Shown here: positions 45,840 through 56,569 of the stretch, in pieces
How the letters are laid out: each line of letters begins with the position of its first letter
Position numbering within the stretch: position 1 is the first letter of the stretch
Source: Curvibacter sp. AEP1-3
Lineage (GTDB): Bacteria > Pseudomonadota > Gammaproteobacteria > Burkholderiales > Burkholderiaceae_C
Direction of reading: 5' to 3'
Assembly: GCF_002163715.1 (NCBI RefSeq)
Contig: NZ_CP015698.1
Location: 2,768,201 to 2,832,200, forward strand
Length of the DNA: 64,000 bases
The notes under the pieces: model-generated
What the model saw: only the letters and a program-made list of their open reading frames with translations
The model's database searches: none
Told to the model about the DNA's origin: nothing
Program-made: the position numbers and the translations under genes

Positions 45840-47512
45840 GAGGCTGTGTGGAAACGCGCTCCAGTTCTCAAGCGGCAGCAGCTTGGCGGCAACCCAGCAG
45901 ATCTTGCCGACGAGAATTCCCAGCTGATGCCGCCTGCGCGGTTTTATGGCGCTCCTGTGGCTTCGTATGAGGCTGCAAACGGCAACAAAGGGCTCATGCC
46001 CCTGCCAGTCTCATCGCCTTCATCATTCCATCGAACCCCAAGATACTCAGTATCCGCTTGAAGTTGTAGGCCAGTACGTTTAAGCCCATCTCTGCACTGA
46101 CGTTGGGTAGCCGCCGTGTGAGGAAGTGCGTGTAGCCCATCCAACTCTTGAGCGTACCGAACACATGCTCTACGGTTCTTCGCCTGATGGCCATGGACTT
46201 GGGTGAGCGATCCAGGCGGCGTTGCACTGCCTCCAATACCTCCTCATGCTCCCACCGCGAGATGCGCCGGTAGTCGCTGGGTGTGCACTGTGCCTTCAAT
46301 GGACATTTAGGGCAGGCGCTACTCCAGTAGCGGCGGGTCATCATCCCGTTCTCTTCTCTTGCCATACGGAAGATGGCTCTCTGTCCTGCTGGGCAAAGGT
46401 ATTCATCGTCTTCCTTGATGTAGATGAAGTCGGCCCTGTCGTAGCGTCCCTCTGCTTTGGCATTCGATGTCGTTGGCTTGGGAAGGACTGCATCAATGCC
46501 TGCATCGGCACAAGCTTTGATTTGTCGCCCGCTGAAGTAGCCACGGTCAGCGATGACACGTAGCTTTTTCCTTCCCATGGCTTCACGGGCAGCTTGCGCG
46601 ATGGGACTGAGCTGGGCCCTGTCACTGCCTGCATTGGTGACCTCGTGCGCAACGATCAGATGGTGTTTGGCGTCCACTGCTACCTGTACGTTGTAGGCCA
46701 CCATGCCCGATCCTTTGCCACTGGTGGCCATGGATCGTGCATCGGGATCGGTTCTGGATATTTGACCGTCGGGCTGAGTCTTGAGTTGTTCTTTGACGGC
46801 ATCGAGTTCACGCATTTGCTGGCGTAGCCGTGCGATCTTGTCCTGCAGTCGCTGTGTCTTGGCCTTCAACTCGCTGGGCTGCGTGCGGTCTGCCGTCTCC
46901 AGTGCCACCAGGTAGCGTTGGATGCTTTCCTCAATCTGCTGTTGGCGCTTGTCGATCTTCCCGCTGGTGAAGTTGCAGTCGCGCGAGTTGACCGCCTTGA
47001 ACTTGCTGCCGTCGATGGCCACCAGTGCCTGGCTGAAGAGTTTGAGATCGCGGCACAGCATAACGAAGCGGCTGCATACGTTGCGAATGCCTGCACTGTT
47101 GTCGCGGCGGAAGTCCGCAATGGTCTTGAAGTCTGGAGAGAGCCTGCCCGTCAGCCACATGAGTTCCACATTGCGCTGGCATTCACGCTCCAGGCGGCGG
47201 CTGGACTGGATGCGGTTGAGGTACCCATAGAGGTAGAGCTTCAACATGACCGCTGGATGGTACGAGGGGCGTCCTGTTGATGCCGGATTGGCGCCTTCAA
47301 AGCCCAGGGCCACCATGTCCAGCTCGCCGATGAATGCATCGACCACCCGGACCGTGTTGTCTTCAGCGATGAAGTCGTCCAGGCACTCTGGCAACAACGT
47401 CACTTGCTGCCTGTCTTCTCCCACAATGAATCTGGACATATTCAATCCTCCACACGGCTTGATATGTCATAGCAAACACGTGGGAAGATTCAAGGAGTTT
47501 TCACACAGCCTC
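45840..47512 (-). mobile_element. IS1182-family insertion sequence
   Basis: The 1673-bp element is bounded by near-perfect terminal inverted repeats (GAGGCTGTGTGGAAAC at 45840, and its reverse partner GTTTTCACACAGCCTC ending 47512). A 4-bp direct repeat GGTC flanks it at 45836-45839 and 47513-47516. It contains one transposase gene and about 150 bp of non-coding DNA at the left end. Intact ends and an intact reading frame point to a recent insertion. Confidence 0.85.
45994..47439 (-). CDS. IS1182-family transposase
   Basis: This 481-residue DDE transposase has an N-terminal DUF772-like domain (MLKLYLYGYLNRIQSSR) and the DDE core: ALVAIDGSKFKAVNS (first D), VIADRGYFSGRQI (second D) and EHVFGTLKSWMG (E). 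A CPKCPLKAQC zinc-like cluster precedes the last motif. ATG 47439 follows GGAGG at 7 nt. The coding frame has no interruption. Confidence 0.93.
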   Translation of the reverse strand: MSRFIVGEDRQQVTLLPECLDDFIAEDNTVRVVDAFIGELDMVALGFEGANPASTGRPSYHPAVMLKLYLYGYLNRIQSSRRLERECQRNVELMWLTGRLSPDFKTIADFRRDNSAGIRNVCSRFVMLCRDLKLFSQALVAIDGSKFKAVNSRDCNFTSGKIDKRQQQIEESIQRYLVALETADRTQPSELKAKTQRLQDKIARLRQQMRELDAVKEQLKTQPDGQISRTDPDARSMATSGKGSGMVAYNVQVAVDAKHHLIVAHEVTNAGSDRAQLSPIAQAAREAMGRKKLRVIADRGYFSGRQIKACADAGIDAVLPKPTTSNAKAEGRYDRADFIYIKEDDEYLCPAGQRAIFRMAREENGMMTRRYWSSACPKCPLKAQCTPSDYRRISRWEHEEVLEAVQRRLDRSPKSMAIRRRTVEHVFGTLKSWMGYTHFLTRRLPNVSAEMGLNVLAYNFKRILSILGFDGMMKAMRLAGA

Positions 47513-47585
47513 GGTCGAATGCTGACGTTGCACAAACGCCATCGCGGGCAGAGCGATGGCCATATGCTTTTGTACATAGACCGAG

Positions 47586-48524
47586 CTATGCAGCCTTTCG
47601 GTTCTCGTAGTAGGGCCGCTCCCTGTCATCCAGGATGTCGTACAGATCTTGGATGGTGTACCGGTCCGGGCTCAGCCAAGCATCCACATGCTCAGGTTTA
47701 ATGGGAATAACGCAGCGGTCATGCCCCGCCGCAGCCACCTCTGCAGGTGGCTCATCCGTAATGGCTGCGAATGACAGTAGGTCTTCCTCTCCAGGGGCCG
47801 ACCACCTGGACCACAAGCAAGCTACCAGCATCACCTGCTGAGGTCTGGGGTTGAATTCGAGAATGACCTTCTCGGGCTCTCCATCGGCCTTTTTCAGCTC
47901 CACATGCTCATAGAAGGCACTGATGGCCAGGATGCCGTGGCTGTATCCGAACTGCTCTCGCCAGAAGCCCTCTAGGTTGTCTCTGCGAGCGTTGTAGGTT
48001 CCTGGGAACTTGGCGTCAAAGGAGGCGGCCTTGCCCTCGGGGCGGCACTGGTAGCGCATGGGTTTGACTACCTTTCTGCCGCTCTCCATGACGATGACCG
48101 GGGCGTAGAAGCCTGGATAGATACGGGCATCCTGGGGCGTCAGCTCAGTGCGCCTGAGGTCTGCCAACTTGCTCTGCGCCCAGGCCATCTTGCTGGTGGC
48201 AATGCGCTGGCTCTCGGTGGCTGCCTTGGTGGTTTTGACCAACAGCGTGCGCTCAGCATCTACAAGTCGAGTCCGCTGCTTGAATAGCTCCTGCTCTAGC
48301 TTGGTAGCCTGCTGGGCCTGGTACTGCTCCAGCGCGGCCTGGATGTTGCTCTCCTGGGGACTGCCCTTGCCCTGGAAGGCGACCTCTACTACCTTGGGTA
48401 TCTTGATGCGGTCATCCAGACATCTGAAGCCGTACAGCCGCGCAAAGGCCTCAATGTCGATGTCCGCCCCATTGAGGTCCACATACTCCTCGTATTGCTG
48501 TATGAGCTGGGCTGAATAGCACAT
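47586..48524 (-). CDS. SRAP-domain protein (YedK/HMCES-like abasic-site binder)
   Basis: This 312-residue protein starts MCYSAQ, which gives after Met removal the catalytic Cys2 that cross-links to abasic sites in single-stranded DNA. Other SRAP motifs are NARRDN, SAFYE (Glu) and HDRCVIPI (His region). An insertion of about 90 residues with coiled-coil character (about 60-150, ending WAQSKLADLRR) is longer than in YedK (about 220 residues). ATG 48524 is required for Cys2. It is the third gene of an operon behind a LexA box. Confidence 0.88.
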   Translation of the reverse strand: MCYSAQLIQQYEEYVDLNGADIDIEAFARLYGFRCLDDRIKIPKVVEVAFQGKGSPQESNIQAALEQYQAQQATKLEQELFKQRTRLVDAERTLLVKTTKAATESQRIATSKMAWAQSKLADLRRTELTPQDARIYPGFYAPVIVMESGRKVVKPMRYQCRPEGKAASFDAKFPGTYNARRDNLEGFWREQFGYSHGILAISAFYEHVELKKADGEPEKVILEFNPRPQQVMLVACLWSRWSAPGEEDLLSFAAITDEPPAEVAAAGHDRCVIPIKPEHVDAWLSPDRYTIQDLYDILDDRERPYYENRKAA

Positions 48525-48547
48525 GCCACCCATGATAGGACAGCAGG

Positions 48548-48823
48548 CTACATATTGCGGCTCTGGACTTCGTGCGCTTTCTCCCAGGCCATCTTGTGGG
48601 GTTCACCTGGAGCGGGCGGAATACCGCCTGCTCCAGGGGTGTTGCGCTGGGCCTGTCTAAGTTCTTCAGGTGTCTCTGGCAAGAGTCTGAATTCTGAGGC
48701 TCGGTACACCTTGGTCGCCTCGGGATCGCGGCCCTGCATTTCTTCCTCGGTCCAAGCCTGCTTTGTGGTGCGCCATTTCCCGGCCCAGAAAGTGCGCCAG
48801 TAGAAAAGTGGGACCTTACGCAT
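48548..48823 (-). CDS. Hypothetical small protein in the SOS-linked SRAP operon
   Basis: This 91-residue hydrophilic protein begins MRKVPLFYWRTFWAGKWRTT and has a Pro/Gly-rich stretch (GAGGIPPAPGEPH). No family is recognised. The ATG at 48823 lies 8 bp inside the end of the preceding gene. It precedes the SRAP gene by 23 bp, so the three genes are co-transcribed. Confidence 0.65.
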   Translation of the reverse strand: MRKVPLFYWRTFWAGKWRTTKQAWTEEEMQGRDPEATKVYRASEFRLLPETPEELRQAQRNTPGAGGIPPAPGEPHKMAWEKAHEVQSRNM

Positions 48824-49028
48824 GTGAGTCTCTGGGCGGCCCTGAGAGGGGCGACAACCAAGCAACTGCGGCGTCTGCCGGTGGCATGTGGCGCAACCGA
48901 TCATCCAGGTAGATGTCCAGGGCGACATCCTCAAGCTGTGCCTGGTCGACGGTTTTCCATCGCTCATGGAGTCTGGCGGCGCACTGGTCAATCCATTCGG
49001 AGGGGGTGATTTGGGTTGTGTTTTGCAT
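48816..49028 (-). CDS. Hypothetical small protein, first gene of the SOS-linked SRAP operon
   Basis: This 70-residue acidic helical protein (EWIDQCAARLHERWKTVD, then DVALDIYLDDRL) is not a recognised family. The ATG at 49028 is only 6 nt after the probable -10 element, so the mRNA may be leaderless. Longer in-frame starts up to 49154 would cross the promoter and LexA box and are therefore rejected. Confidence 0.65.
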   Translation of the reverse strand: MQNTTQITPSEWIDQCAARLHERWKTVDQAQLEDVALDIYLDDRLRHMPPADAAVAWLSPLSGPPRDSHA

Positions 49029-49034
49029 GCCGTC

Positions 49035-49063
49035 AATATACTGTATGCATATACAGTTCTCAA
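49035..49063 (-). promoter_or_regulatory. SOS promoter with LexA box
   Basis: A perfect LexA box CTGTATGCATATACAG (CTGT-N8-ACAG, 49041-49056) lies in a 17-bp spacer between TTGAGA (-35, 49058-49063) and TATATT (-10, 49035-49040) on the minus strand. LexA bound there should block the promoter of the three-gene SRAP operon until DNA damage. Confidence 0.85.
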
Positions 49064-49183
49064 GGATTTTTCTTGCTCCCACTGTGCACGTTGGCATGAC
49101 CAACCGCCAGATCGCACTGCAGACCACGAAGTACATCGCAGGCAGCGGAAGCACTCGCGGGCTTCAATATTTCCTATACTGGC

Positions 49184-49207
49184 CATATTTACTACGTTGT
49201 AAATATG
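49184..49207. promoter_or_regulatory. Perfect 9-bp inverted repeat before the AbiEi-like gene
   Basis: CATATTTAC-TACGTT-GTAAATATG lies immediately upstream of the AbiEi-like start. AbiEi-type antitoxins bind inverted repeats in their own promoter, so this is a likely autoregulatory operator. Confidence 0.6.
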
Positions 49208-49222
49208 GATATATTGAGAAAT

Positions 49223-50332
49223 ATGAAATCAATACAGACTGAATCAAGGCTCCTTGAAGGTCTACTGAGCCAATTCACGCTCCAAGTTGGCGGTATTCCA
49301 GGTTCCAGAGCCGAGTTGCACCAGGTCGAATACACCGAGGTCGGCCATCCCTTCGACGCCATGCTGCAGGTCGTCGTTGCTGGCAGCCCTCTGAAGCTGT
49401 TCATTGAGGCGAGGACGCGTGTTTTTCCCAAGGATGCCCATGACCATGTCCGTCGTTGGCAGGGATATTCCAGCTCGGCACCAGAGGCTGGCCGGCCCGG
49501 CGGTCTTGTCCTAGCAGCCCAAACCATCTCCCCAGGTGCGCGCGAGATTCTGGTCAACAACGGAATTGGATACTTTGCTGAGGGTGGGAGCCTGTGCCTT
49601 CCTTTCCAGCCGATCTTCATCCATATCGACAAGCCCAGTAAGCCCCATGCCACTACAGGGGGCCGCGAGTTCAACCTCTTCACGGAGGCACGACTGACGG
49701 TCATGCAGGCGATGCTGCGAAAGAGAACGACGCCCTACACCGTCATGGACCTGGCCAGCATCACCGGGACCTCCACTGCAACGATATCCAAGCTCATGAC
49801 GCAGCTGGAATTGCTGGAGTGGGTGGAGACTGAGGGTAGCGGGCCGAACAAACGCCGCAAGCTGGCCAATCCAGGCGCCGTGCTGGACGCATGGGTGTCG
49901 GAAGAAACCGCGCGGCTGCCGCACCGAAAGGAACGCCGTTTTTTCCTAAAGGGCAGGAAGGCCGCGGACATACCTTTGATCGTTGCCGACGCGTTGGCCT
50001 CGGCGGAGGAGCCAGCCGCAACATCCTTCCAGTTCACTGGAGAGGCCGCGGCACAGATTCATGCACCATTTCTCACGAGCTGGGCCGTTGCCTCGATGCG
50101 TGTGGCCCCAGCCTTGGTGTCTCGACTGCTGACTGAATTACAAGCCGTCGAAGTCGATAGCGGCTACAACCTGCTGATCATTGAAGAGGGCCTGTCTGCA
50201 CTTCGGCTTTCGGAAGCGCATGGCAACGTGCCATACGCATCGCCAGAGCAGACCTATGTGGACCTGATGTGCGGTAACGGCCGTGCGCCGGATGCAGCCA
50301 GGTTTCTGCGTGAGCAGGAGTTAAAGTTCTGA
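49223..50332 (+). CDS. AbiEi-like type IV antitoxin / DNA-binding protein (no toxin partner visible)
   Basis: This 369-residue protein has an N-terminal domain of about 150 residues, a wHTH near residues 170-225 (TVMDLASITGTSTATISKLMTQLELLEW) and a long C-terminal region. The plan matches AbiEi-family antitoxins, whose HTH represses their promoter. ATG 49223 is used; the ATG at 49205 lies inside the inverted repeat. No AbiEii nucleotidyltransferase follows: the next gene is on the opposite strand, so it appears orphan. Confidence 0.65.
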   Translation: MKSIQTESRLLEGLLSQFTLQVGGIPGSRAELHQVEYTEVGHPFDAMLQVVVAGSPLKLFIEARTRVFPKDAHDHVRRWQGYSSSAPEAGRPGGLVLAAQTISPGAREILVNNGIGYFAEGGSLCLPFQPIFIHIDKPSKPHATTGGREFNLFTEARLTVMQAMLRKRTTPYTVMDLASITGTSTATISKLMTQLELLEWVETEGSGPNKRRKLANPGAVLDAWVSEETARLPHRKERRFFLKGRKAADIPLIVADALASAEEPAATSFQFTGEAAAQIHAPFLTSWAVASMRVAPALVSRLLTELQAVEVDSGYNLLIIEEGLSALRLSEAHGNVPYASPEQTYVDLMCGNGRAPDAARFLREQELKF

Positions 50333-50389
50333 CAGAGAAAGGCAACGAACCGTCGCCGGTATGTTGCTCTATGGCGCTCACAAAATGGT

Positions 50390-51193
50390 CTATTTGTAGA
50401 GCGGGTTCAGTTTCCCCTTTGCATTGACGATGCCGGCCTTGCGGGCGTATTCGATCGCCTTCTTTTTGCTCATCTTGTAGGGATTCTTCATCGGCCTCCC
50501 ATTGATGTCGACAAGCTGGCCGGCGGCGTTAACCGTCGTGTACTCTGAGAAGGCTATGCGTGGCTTCTTGCGAGCGGTGCGTATTGCCTTGTCCTCTGCT
50601 GCACGCAGCAGGCGCTTCACCTTCCTGAGTCCTGGCCCAGTTCTGCACACGAGCTCAGGTGTTTGGCCATCCAGATCCGGATGCGGTGCATTCAGCCAGC
50701 GCCTTGCCTTCCTGGGTGTTCCGAATGCCTTGAAGGCCAAGGTATCGATGTCCAGTAGCCGCTCATAGTCTGGGCTTCCAAACGCTCGCCCGACTGGCGC
50801 CATGCGATCCCAAAGTAGGTCTTCGTCGGCCCCACTCCGCATGACTTCCAGGGATACCGTGGCGCCTGCAGGTGGGGTCAGCATGCCTTTGAGGTCCTGG
50901 ACAGGTTGGTCCTTGAGGGCCGTCACGATGCGTGCAATTTTGGGGCGGCGGCGTTTGCTGGCTTGGTGCAGGTCGAACTTGGATTGCAGTCCGGCCCACA
51001 GGTCAGGGGCGGTTCCTAGTGCCAGGCCAAGGCGGATGGCCATCTCTGCCGAAACACCTGAGGTTCCCCGCAGGATGCGAGACAGGGTATCTCGGCTGAC
51101 CGCCAGTTTTGCGGCGGCCTCAGTCACGGTGACACTTCCCAAATACTCCCGCAGGACTTTGCCTGGGTGGGGTGGGTTTGCTTTGGGTTTCAT
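50390..51193 (-). CDS. HTH antitoxin-like protein with XRE/HigA N-terminus and ParS/MbcA-like C-terminus
   Basis: This 267-residue protein has a HigA-type HTH (HPGKVLREYLGSVTVTEAAAKLAVSRDTLSRILRG, about 8-42). The later part contains RAFGSPDYERLLDIDT...WLNAPHPDLDGQTPELVCRTGPGLRKVKRLL (about 145-205), typical of the Xre/MbcA/ParS toxin-binding domain. A basic C-terminal tail follows. No RES, HigB or other toxin gene is evident beside it. ATG 51193 is preferred to 51238. Confidence 0.7.
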   Translation of the reverse strand: MKPKANPPHPGKVLREYLGSVTVTEAAAKLAVSRDTLSRILRGTSGVSAEMAIRLGLALGTAPDLWAGLQSKFDLHQASKRRRPKIARIVTALKDQPVQDLKGMLTPPAGATVSLEVMRSGADEDLLWDRMAPVGRAFGSPDYERLLDIDTLAFKAFGTPRKARRWLNAPHPDLDGQTPELVCRTGPGLRKVKRLLRAAEDKAIRTARKKPRIAFSEYTTVNAAGQLVDINGRPMKNPYKMSKKKAIEYARKAGIVNAKGKLNPLYK

Positions 51194-51227
51194 AGTGAGC
51201 GTCGAGAAGAATTGAAAGCCATTGGCT

Positions 51228-51401
51228 TTACTCAGCACGATCTAGATCACTTAACTCTGGTTTGTGCTGCTTGCCCTCCGCAGCCTTGATCTTGTCTATG
51301 CGCAGCATTTCGTCCAACAGCTCTCCGTGCTTAACTTCTCTTCGGATGAGGAAGCCGACGATCACGATCCCTATCGTCATGACTACATTGACTGTGTTCA
51401 C
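51228..51401 (-). CDS. Small single-pass membrane protein
   Basis: This 57-residue protein has one membrane segment (VVMTIGIVIVGFLI) near the N-terminus and a charged helical tail. The GTG at 51401 follows AGGAGG at 5 nt, a strong ribosome-binding site. An in-frame start at 51443 lacks this. The family is unknown. Confidence 0.6.
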   Translation of the reverse strand: MNTVNVVMTIGIVIVGFLIRREVKHGELLDEMLRIDKIKAAEGKQHKPELSDLDRAE

Positions 51402-51453
51402 CTGGACCTCCTGACCTGATTCCGGGACTAGTCTGGTTATCAAAAATGGCAGT

Positions 51454-51798
51454 TCACCAACCCAAGAGTTGCCGTGTTCGCGCGACGATCCAGTGTGCCT
51501 GGGCAGGGCTCACCCAGTTCTTCTGATGGATGCCCCGCAGCAACTTTGCGAGTACCTCTTCGTGCGGCAAATTCAGTTCAGCCATCTTGCGCACACAGTA
51601 CGGCACCATTTGCTGTGCGAAGTCCTCGCAGGCCTCATGTGCTTTTGCCACCTCGCTGGGGGTAGCTTCCGGCGCGTAGTACTTGCCCGCCTCTTCCACC
51701 ACGCTTAGCTTGAACTGGACACCGGCGAGTGCTGACTCTGTCGGTTCAATCGGAAAGTCCGGCGGGATGTTGGGATAGTTACTGCGATCCATTGACAT
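51454..51798 (-). CDS. Hypothetical protein
   Basis: This 114-residue soluble acidic protein begins MSMDRSNYPNIPPDFPIEP and has a helical middle (EVAKAHEACEDFAQQM) and a C-terminal helix (AHWIVARTRQLLGW). No family is recognised. The ATG follows GGGGAA. It lies upstream of the small membrane gene on the same strand. Confidence 0.6.
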   Translation of the reverse strand: MSMDRSNYPNIPPDFPIEPTESALAGVQFKLSVVEEAGKYYAPEATPSEVAKAHEACEDFAQQMVPYCVRKMAELNLPHEEVLAKLLRGIHQKNWVSPAQAHWIVARTRQLLGW

Positions 51799-51967
51799 CT
51801 GAGTTCCCCAAATGCGTTAACCAGAGTCGAATTTCGAAGATGAAATCGATGGTGAGGCACAGATTCTCCGACTTTGACAGGTTGTTAGTTGGCAAAAATG
51901 CAGCCGTATACTGCTGATAGAAGCACAAAAATCATCCACTTGACCGTAGGAAGGGAGACGCATTGTC

Positions 51968-52480
51968 ATGAAAGACTTTGACTTCAAAGGCGTCATTCAA
52001 GTCATCACGGATGCCAAGCCATCGCATCTAGCACTTGTCTCGTTCCTGGTCTTGCCCCTTGTCGCCAACTACTGGCTCGAGGCGTTGATTAAACTGTTCC
52101 CAACGCCGACGCAGGAGCTCAAGTACACATGGCTTGGTCTTCTCGGTCTAACTTATGTGTTTTGTCTTGGCTGGCTTCTCTTTGACAACCACAAGGCGAA
52201 CATTCTAAGGACCAGACGCGATCAAATTGCTGGACGAATGATCGCGAATGGTTGGACCAGGATCAATTTTGATAGTGCACGAAAGGCACTGACAAAGAAT
52301 GCTTCTGACGCAGAAATTATCGCGGTCATTGATGCGTTTCCCAAAACTCTCCGCTTTCTCAGAGTCAAGAAGAAAGATGACAACAAGAATTATGTCCTCG
52401 ATTCAGAGGGGAAGCACGTCTATGTGCATGGAATCGGTCTCTTAGCGAGCAGCGATGCCGAAGCGGCAGATGATGCCTAA
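51968..52480 (+). CDS. Hypothetical membrane protein
   Basis: This 170-residue protein has two membrane helices (HLALVSFLVLPLVANYW and YTWLGLLGLTYVFCLGWLLF, about 18-70) and a cytosolic helical domain of about 95 residues (QIAGRMIANGWTRINFD, EIIAVIDAFPKTLRFLRV). The C-terminus is acidic. No named family is recognised. The preceding AT-rich 170 bp (51799-51967) contains no other gene. Confidence 0.65.
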   Translation: MKDFDFKGVIQVITDAKPSHLALVSFLVLPLVANYWLEALIKLFPTPTQELKYTWLGLLGLTYVFCLGWLLFDNHKANILRTRRDQIAGRMIANGWTRINFDSARKALTKNASDAEIIAVIDAFPKTLRFLRVKKKDDNKNYVLDSEGKHVYVHGIGLLASSDAEAADDA

Positions 52481-52670
52481 CCCCTATCGAAAGAGACATC
52501 CAACGGCTACCTCTGATAGCCGCTGTACTTCTACGTTTGGATGAGTCCAGTAGTTCAACTTTAGGAGTACATCGACAACAAGAGCGCTGTCGATCATTGA
52601 ATCCGATCTGAATCAACAATCAATTCGGTTTTAATGAGAAAGTTCGGTTCTCCAATGAGAACCTACACCA

Positions 52671-55352
<2,682 letters not shown>

Positions 55353-55369
55353 CTACTATTTTTGTAGCA

Positions 55370-56476
55370 TCAGATTCTCATGGGCATCACGACGTACTTG
55401 AAGGTCGTGTTATCGGGGATGGTGATCAGGGCAGAACTGTTGCCGTCGGACAGCTCCACTTTCACCATGTCCTGGCTCATATTGCTCAGGGCATCGATCA
55501 GGTAGGTTACGTTGAAGCCGATCTCGATGCTGTCGCCGCCGTAGTCGATGTCCAACTCGTCCACCGCTTCTTCCTGCTCGGCGTTGTTGGACGCTACGCG
55601 AAGGCTGCCGGGATCAATGTTCAGGCGCACGCCCTTGAACTTGTCACTGGTCAGGATGGCGGTGCGTTGCAGCGTTTTGAGCAACGCTTCGCGGCCCAGG
55701 GTGATGCTGTTCTTGTGGTTCTTGGGGATGACGCGGTTGTAGTCGGGGAATTTGCCTTCCACCAACTTGGTCACGAACTCCATGCCGTCGAAAGTGAATT
55801 TGGCCTGGTTGTTGGCGAATTGCATCTCAATGGCGCCTTCGGCGTCAGACAACAAGCGTTGCAATTCGATGACCGTTTTGCGGGGCAGGATGACTTCCTG
55901 CTTGGGCACTTCCACATCGAGCGTGGCCGAGGCGAATGCCAGGCGGTGGCCATCGGTGGCAACCAGGCTGAGTTGCTTGCCTTCAGCTACAAACAGAATG
56001 CCGTTGAGGTAGTAGCGGATGTCGTGGACTGCCATGGCGAAGGACACCTGGCTCAGAAGGTCCTTCAGGGTTTTTTGCGGCACGCTGAACACGGGGCCGA
56101 AGCTGGCGCTTTCCTGCACCAGCGGGAAGTCCTCTGCTTGCATGGTCTGGAGCGTGAACTTGCTCTTGCCGCCTTTGAGGATGATTTTGCTTTGGCTGGA
56201 TTCCAACGACACCGTCTGGTCGCCGGGCATGGTGCGCAGGATGTCGATCAGCTTGCGCGCTCCGATGGTGGTGGTGAAGTTGCCGGTGTCACCACCCAGT
56301 TCCGCAGTGGTACGGATTTGAATTTCGAGGTCGCTGGTGGTGAGTTGAAGGGAGGTTCCGGTCTTGCGCAACAGCACGTTGGCAAGAATGGGCAAGGTGT
56401 GGCGGCGTTCGACAATACCGGCCACCGATTGCAGAACCGATAAGACCTTGTCTTGCGTTGCCTTCAATACGATCAT
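55370..56476 (-). CDS. dnaN: DNA polymerase III beta sliding clamp
   Basis: This 368-residue clamp subunit begins MIVLKATQDKVLSVLQSVAGIVERRHTLPILANVLL, the family N-terminus. It ends in the conserved YVVMPMRI tail. It forms a ring on DNA to hold Pol III. ATG 56476 is preferred to 56503. It lies 93 bp after dnaA on the same strand, as is usual near oriC. Confidence 0.98.
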   Translation of the reverse strand: MIVLKATQDKVLSVLQSVAGIVERRHTLPILANVLLRKTGTSLQLTTSDLEIQIRTTAELGGDTGNFTTTIGARKLIDILRTMPGDQTVSLESSQSKIILKGGKSKFTLQTMQAEDFPLVQESASFGPVFSVPQKTLKDLLSQVSFAMAVHDIRYYLNGILFVAEGKQLSLVATDGHRLAFASATLDVEVPKQEVILPRKTVIELQRLLSDAEGAIEMQFANNQAKFTFDGMEFVTKLVEGKFPDYNRVIPKNHKNSITLGREALLKTLQRTAILTSDKFKGVRLNIDPGSLRVASNNAEQEEAVDELDIDYGGDSIEIGFNVTYLIDALSNMSQDMVKVELSDGNSSALITIPDNTTFKYVVMPMRI

Positions 56477-56569
56477 GTCAACCTCTTTATGAAACTCTGC
56501 CAAACATTCAATCCTGCCATTTTCCCTGTTTTTTCAGTGAGTTACGGGGGTAGGCGCTTGTTTTTGCTG

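Noticed and set aside
49029..49154. Longer start for the first SRAP-operon gene
   Set aside because: It would translate through the LexA box and promoter; the ATG at 49028 just after the -10 fits better.
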